Assembly (NCBI GenBank): GCA_946186375.1
Contig: CAMHMZ010000020.1
Span: 1-42,985, forward strand
Length of the DNA stretch: 42,985 nt
From: an uncultured Clostridia bacterium
GTDB taxonomy: Bacteria > Bacillota > Clostridia > Oscillospirales > Oscillospiraceae
Reading direction: 5' to 3'
The notes under the pieces are model-generated. The model saw only the letters and a list, made by a program, of their open reading frames with translations, searched no databases and was not told the origin of the DNA. Below, one piece after another: positions 40,800-42,985 of the stretch (the first letter of the stretch is position 1; every line of letters begins with the position of its first letter). The position numbers and the translations under genes are program-made.

Positions 40800-41225
40800 T
40801 TTTAAGTTTTTAGTTTTTAGGAGAACGACAAATTTGAGTTTAGCGACGAATTCGGAATTCGGAATTCGGAATGAAGAGAAACGAAGGATAGAGCGAGAAA
40901 ATCGGCGTCTACGCCGTAGGGGCTGGCGCCCTCGACAGCCCGCGCGGTACGGGCGGAAAAGATGAATTAATCCCCGGCGAAAGCGTACCATTCTACGAAT
41001 TCGCCGGGGATTTTTGTATATATTTGAGGTGCTTCTGCCGGGCCGTCGGGGACGCCGGCCCCTACGAAAAGAGGCCGCGCCCCCCGTAGGGACGAGCATT
41101 GCTCGTCCGCCGAGCCTGCACCGTGTCCGCGCTCGCTCGTGAAGCGCCCCTACGACATCATTTCAAACTTCTCGCTAAACAACCGTTTACCATTCTAAAA
41201 ACTAAAAACTGAAAACTGAAAACTA
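40791..41225. repeat. Intergenic palindromic repeat, copy G (composite of two cores)
   Basis: The outer arms match copies A and F (GAGTTTAGCGACGAATTCGG on the left; GCGAGAAGTTTGAAATGATG read in reverse on the right). Between them lie two cores: first GCCGTAGGGGCTGGCGCC to GCCGGCCCCTACG (about 40914-41068), containing the hairpin ATCCCCGGCGAA / TTCGCCGGGGAT as in copy C; second CCGTAGGGACGAGC to GAAGCGCCCCTACG (about 41084-41153). It fills the whole 423-base convergent gap and includes the stop codons of both flanking genes. Confidence 0.87.
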
Positions 41226-41792
41226 TTTAAGAAGCGGTGCGCCGGAGTGCCAGGCCTTGCCGCAGATGTCGCCCACAGCGTAATAGTCGTGGCGCATCTG
41301 GTCGAAGAGGAAGGTGTCGAGCTTGCCGCAGTCGATCCTGCCCTTTTCGTCGAGGACCTTCTCGTCGGCCAGGACATTGACGATCTCACCCAGCACACGC
41401 AGGCCATAGGGCTGCTCCTGCGTCTCAACGACGCGGCACTCGAGCGTCAGCGGGTATTCGAGGATGACCGGCGCGTCCACGCGGCTGCTTTTTTCCGCGT
41501 GCAGCCCGGTGCGCGCGAACTTGTCGGCAAACTTGTTCGCGCTGGCAATGCCCATGTAATCCGAGACCACGAGCGTGTCCCGCCCGGGCACGGACAGCGT
41601 GAAAGCGCCGCGCGCCTTGAGATTGGCGACGGTCTTGTGATCCTCCTCAAGGTTCAGGGCGACCATGTTCTCCGCGCAGATCCCGCCCCAGGCCATCGGC
41701 ATGGAGTCGACGCTGCCGTCCTCGTTATAGGTACCGATCATGTACACGGGCATGGGGAAGAGGTAGGGCTGAACACCGAAATCCTTCATCAT
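41223..41792 (-). CDS. Flavin reductase family protein (FMN-binding split barrel)
   Basis: The 189-residue protein has the FMN-binding split-barrel pattern of the flavin reductase/DIM6-NTAB group: FPMPVYMIGTYNEDGSVDSM, AWGGICAENMVALNL, LKARGAFTLSVPGRD and GLHAEKSSRVDAPVILEYPLTLECRV. It probably reduces flavin or a small organic acceptor with NAD(P)H. GGAAGGAG precedes two adjacent ATGs (41792 and 41789). It diverges from an HxlR regulator, a common pairing for redox or electrophile defence. Its TAG stop is the first base triplet of the repeat edge TAGTTTTCAG. Confidence 0.87.
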   Translation of the reverse strand: MMKDFGVQPYLFPMPVYMIGTYNEDGSVDSMPMAWGGICAENMVALNLEEDHKTVANLKARGAFTLSVPGRDTLVVSDYMGIASANKFADKFARTGLHAEKSSRVDAPVILEYPLTLECRVVETQEQPYGLRVLGEIVNVLADEKVLDEKGRIDCGKLDTFLFDQMRHDYYAVGDICGKAWHSGAPLLK

Positions 41793-41842
41793 ATGCTGCT
41801 CCTTCCGGCCGCTGAGCGGCCTCTTGTATTTTGGTCGCTCTT

Positions 41843-41896
41843 ATGATAGCATGGTCACATCAAAAGAACAAGTACTGGCATATTTAACAGGTACTT
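41843..41896 (-). promoter_or_regulatory. Flavin reductase promoter and probable HxlR operator
   Basis: On the minus strand TTGTTC (41871-41866), 17-bp spacer, TATCAT (41848-41843). An inverted repeat AAGTAC...GTACTT (41870-41875 and 41891-41896, 15-bp centre) overlaps the -35 box and lies just before the HxlR ribosome binding site, suiting control of both genes by the HxlR protein. Confidence 0.7.
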
Positions 41897-41910
41897 ACCG
41901 GGAGGAAAGT

Positions 41911-42249
41911 ATGAACGACAAAAACATCGAGCAGGCCCGCTTTCAGGACACGGGCTACAGCTACACGCTCTCGCTCATCAGCGGCAAATACAAACCCGTC
42001 ATTCTCTATTGTCTGATGGAGTACGAGCCGGTGCGCTTCAAGCAGATGCAGCGCTATCTCGGCAAGGTGGCGGACAAGACGCTCAGCGCAAACCTCCGCG
42101 AGCTGGAGCGGGACGGGCTCATCCTGCGGCACATGTACCCGGAGATCCCGCCGCGCGTGGAGTACAGCCTCACCGAGCGCGGCCATTCTCTCGTCGAAGT
42201 ACTCGACAAGCTCTGCGACTGGGGCCTGACCAACCGCCCGCGCCCGTAG
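41911..42249 (+). CDS. HxlR family winged-helix transcriptional regulator
   Basis: The 112-residue regulator has the HxlR plan: TLSLISGKYKPVILYCLMEYEPVRFKQMQRYLGKVADKTLSANLRELERDGLILRHMY, with the wing PPRVEYSLTERGHSL. The usual N-terminal redox cysteine of YodB/HypR-like members is not in the expected position (the N terminus is MNDKNIEQARFQDTGYSY), so it may sense something other than thiol stress. GGAGG sits 5 bases before the ATG at 41911; an upstream in-frame ATG at 41824 has no such site. The TAG stop forms the edge of a repeat (TAGTTTTCAG). Confidence 0.9.
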   Translation: MNDKNIEQARFQDTGYSYTLSLISGKYKPVILYCLMEYEPVRFKQMQRYLGKVADKTLSANLRELERDGLILRHMYPEIPPRVEYSLTERGHSLVEVLDKLCDWGLTNRPRP

Positions 42250-42315
42250 TTTTCAGAAGTCAGTTTTCAGTTTTCAGGAGAGAGAGATAAACTCCCGTTT
42301 ACTTCTCTGAAAACT
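42247..42315. repeat. Minimal palindromic repeat relative, copy H
   Basis: TAGTTTTCAGAAGTCAG and CAGTTTTCAGGAG on the left, GAGATAAACTCCCGTTTACT at the centre and TCTCTGAAAACTCA on the right. Only the arms are present, meeting at GTAAACGGGAG read in reverse. The rest of the 42316-42458 gap is AT-rich with nothing recognised. Confidence 0.65.
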
Positions 42316-42458
42316 CAAAAATCACCTTTCCACATTTTTCCCGGATAATTGATTTGTTTATTGATTGTTTCGGCTGTATACTGAAGCTGTAAGATCGCGG
42401 CAAGGCCGGATCGCCGTCAAAAACTAGAAAAACTTGAAAAAATTATAGGAATAAAATG

Positions 42459-42487
42459 TTGACATAATGTGAACGGAACCTTATAAT
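42459..42487 (+). promoter_or_regulatory. Promoter of the acidic repeat protein gene
   Basis: TTGACA (42459-42464), 17-bp spacer, TATAAT (42482-42487), the best match to consensus in the window. The leader is about 140 bases, with a small inverted repeat GCAT-tatt-ATGC shortly after the expected start. Confidence 0.85.
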
Positions 42488-42634
42488 GATAGAAGCATTA
42501 TTATGCAAGCAGTATGTTTACATAAAACACCTGCGTTTTCCTGCTCCGCGGCGGTCGAGTCGCGGCGTGAACGGCTGTCTGCGGGCGGCTGTTCATGAAG
42601 AAGTCAAAAAACCTTGAAAGAGAGGGCCCGATAG

Positions 42635-42985
42635 ATGAAGAAAAGGATCCTGTCGCTTGTCCTGTGCGTGCTCATGCTGATCTCGCTTCTGCCTGCATCG
42701 GCATTGGCCAAGTGGGGCAGTGCGCCCACGCCGATCCCGGACGAGCAAATCTCCGAGACGGAACAGGTCACCGATGACGAGCAGCCCGCCGATGACGAGC
42801 AGCCCGCCGATGACGAGAAGTCCACGGAGGACGAGCAGCCCGCCGATGACGAGCAGCCCGCCGAGGACGAGCAGCCCGCCGAGGACGAGAAGTCCACGGA
42901 GGACGAGCAGCCCGCCGAGGACGAGCAGCTCGCCGAGGACGAGCAGCCCGCCGAGGACGAGCAGCCCGCCGAGGACGAGCAGCCC
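42635..42985 (+). CDS. Secreted protein with acidic hexapeptide repeats, 3' part outside window
   Basis: The open frame continues to the window edge (117 codons seen). It begins with a signal peptide MKKRILSLVLCVLMLISLLP ending near ASALA (20-25). After a short spacer (KWGSAPTPIPDEQISETEQVT) come at least eleven hexapeptides, mostly DEQPAE or DEQPAD with DEKSTE at the third and seventh positions. The repeat is likely an extended acidic spacer or wall-spanning stalk ahead of a functional domain beyond the window. GAGAGGG lies upstream of the ATG at 42635. The strong promoter suggests abundant expression. Confidence 0.8.
   Translation, partial: MKKRILSLVLCVLMLISLLPASALAKWGSAPTPIPDEQISETEQVTDDEQPADDEQPADDEKSTEDEQPADDEQPAEDEQPAEDEKSTEDEQPAEDEQLAEDEQPAEDEQPAEDEQP
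42776..42985 (+). repeat. 18-bp tandem repeat (reaches window edge)
   Basis: Units of GACGAGCAGCCCGCCGAG-type sequence repeat in frame about 11.7 times. Variant units (encoding DEKSTE) recur four units apart, so a 72-bp higher-order period is visible in the first half. Confidence 0.9.

Overview
The window reads as chromosome of a GC-rich, Gram-positive member of the Clostridia, most likely an Oscillospiraceae/Ruminococcaceae gut anaerobe. The evidence is the YerC-type TrpR-like regulator, Hsp33, the mfd-parvulin pair, a MsmX-type sugar ABC system with lipoprotein binding protein, several lipobox lipoproteins with no outer-membrane genes, AGGAGG-type ribosome binding sites, and a BspA-like leucine-rich repeat surface protein. 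Thirteen of the fourteen sigma-A-type promoters listed have a 17-bp spacer (the parvulin one has 16). Genus-level placement is inference. No phage, plasmid, IS transposase or CRISPR signature was seen.

Layout. 1-2100 (minus): a partial tRNA-Val, hslO, a methyltransferase and yerC. 2285-5140 (plus): NfeD/SPFH membrane pair and a hexokinase. 5540-8314: secreted LRR/fibronectin-III-like protein. 8743-9336 (minus): a degenerate SleB-like hydrolase. 9493-16466 (plus): mfd, parvulin lipid-side chaperone, rpiB, a membrane-anchored glycosidase-like protein. 16561-19538: a lipoprotein (minus), then MATE exporter and PfkB kinase. 19785-31865: a polysaccharide-use region with a GH13 lipoprotein (minus), a two-gene membrane operon that looks leaderless, a GH53 galactanase lipoprotein, malE-like binding protein, two permeases, an MsmX-type ATPase and 4-alpha-glucanotransferase. 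The likely flow is extracellular cleavage of alpha-glucan and galactan, uptake of oligosaccharides by MalEFG-MsmX, and cytoplasmic processing by MalQ, with hexokinase and PfkB kinases elsewhere in the window.

32193-33417 (minus): D-cysteine desulfhydrase-like enzyme and a small membrane protein. 33566-35990 (plus): a tight four-gene unit of two small unknown proteins, a divergent macro-domain-like protein and an isoaspartyl dipeptidase. 36020-40167 (minus): a FUSC-type membrane protein with a HAD-like tail, then a cobalt/nickel ECF transporter (cbiO, cbiQ, cbiM fused to a CbiN-like tail). 40332-42249: Nudix hydrolase, flavin reductase and its divergent HxlR regulator. 42635-end: start of a secreted protein with an acidic 6-residue tandem repeat, cut by the window edge.

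The most unusual content is between the genes. A family of nested palindromic repeats occupies five long intergenic spaces, with shorter relatives at further gene ends. Their outer arms contain AGTTTTCAG/AGTTTTTAG and GTTTAGCG..GAGTTTGAAATGATGTCGTAGGGGC-like sequence, their cores differ in a modular way, and in three genes the TAG stop codon lies within or at the edge of the repeat. A second, unrelated palindromic element lies at 14604-14746. Two genes (mfd and the 21598 gene) have a consensus promoter only 6-9 bp before the start codon, which predicts leaderless mRNAs.
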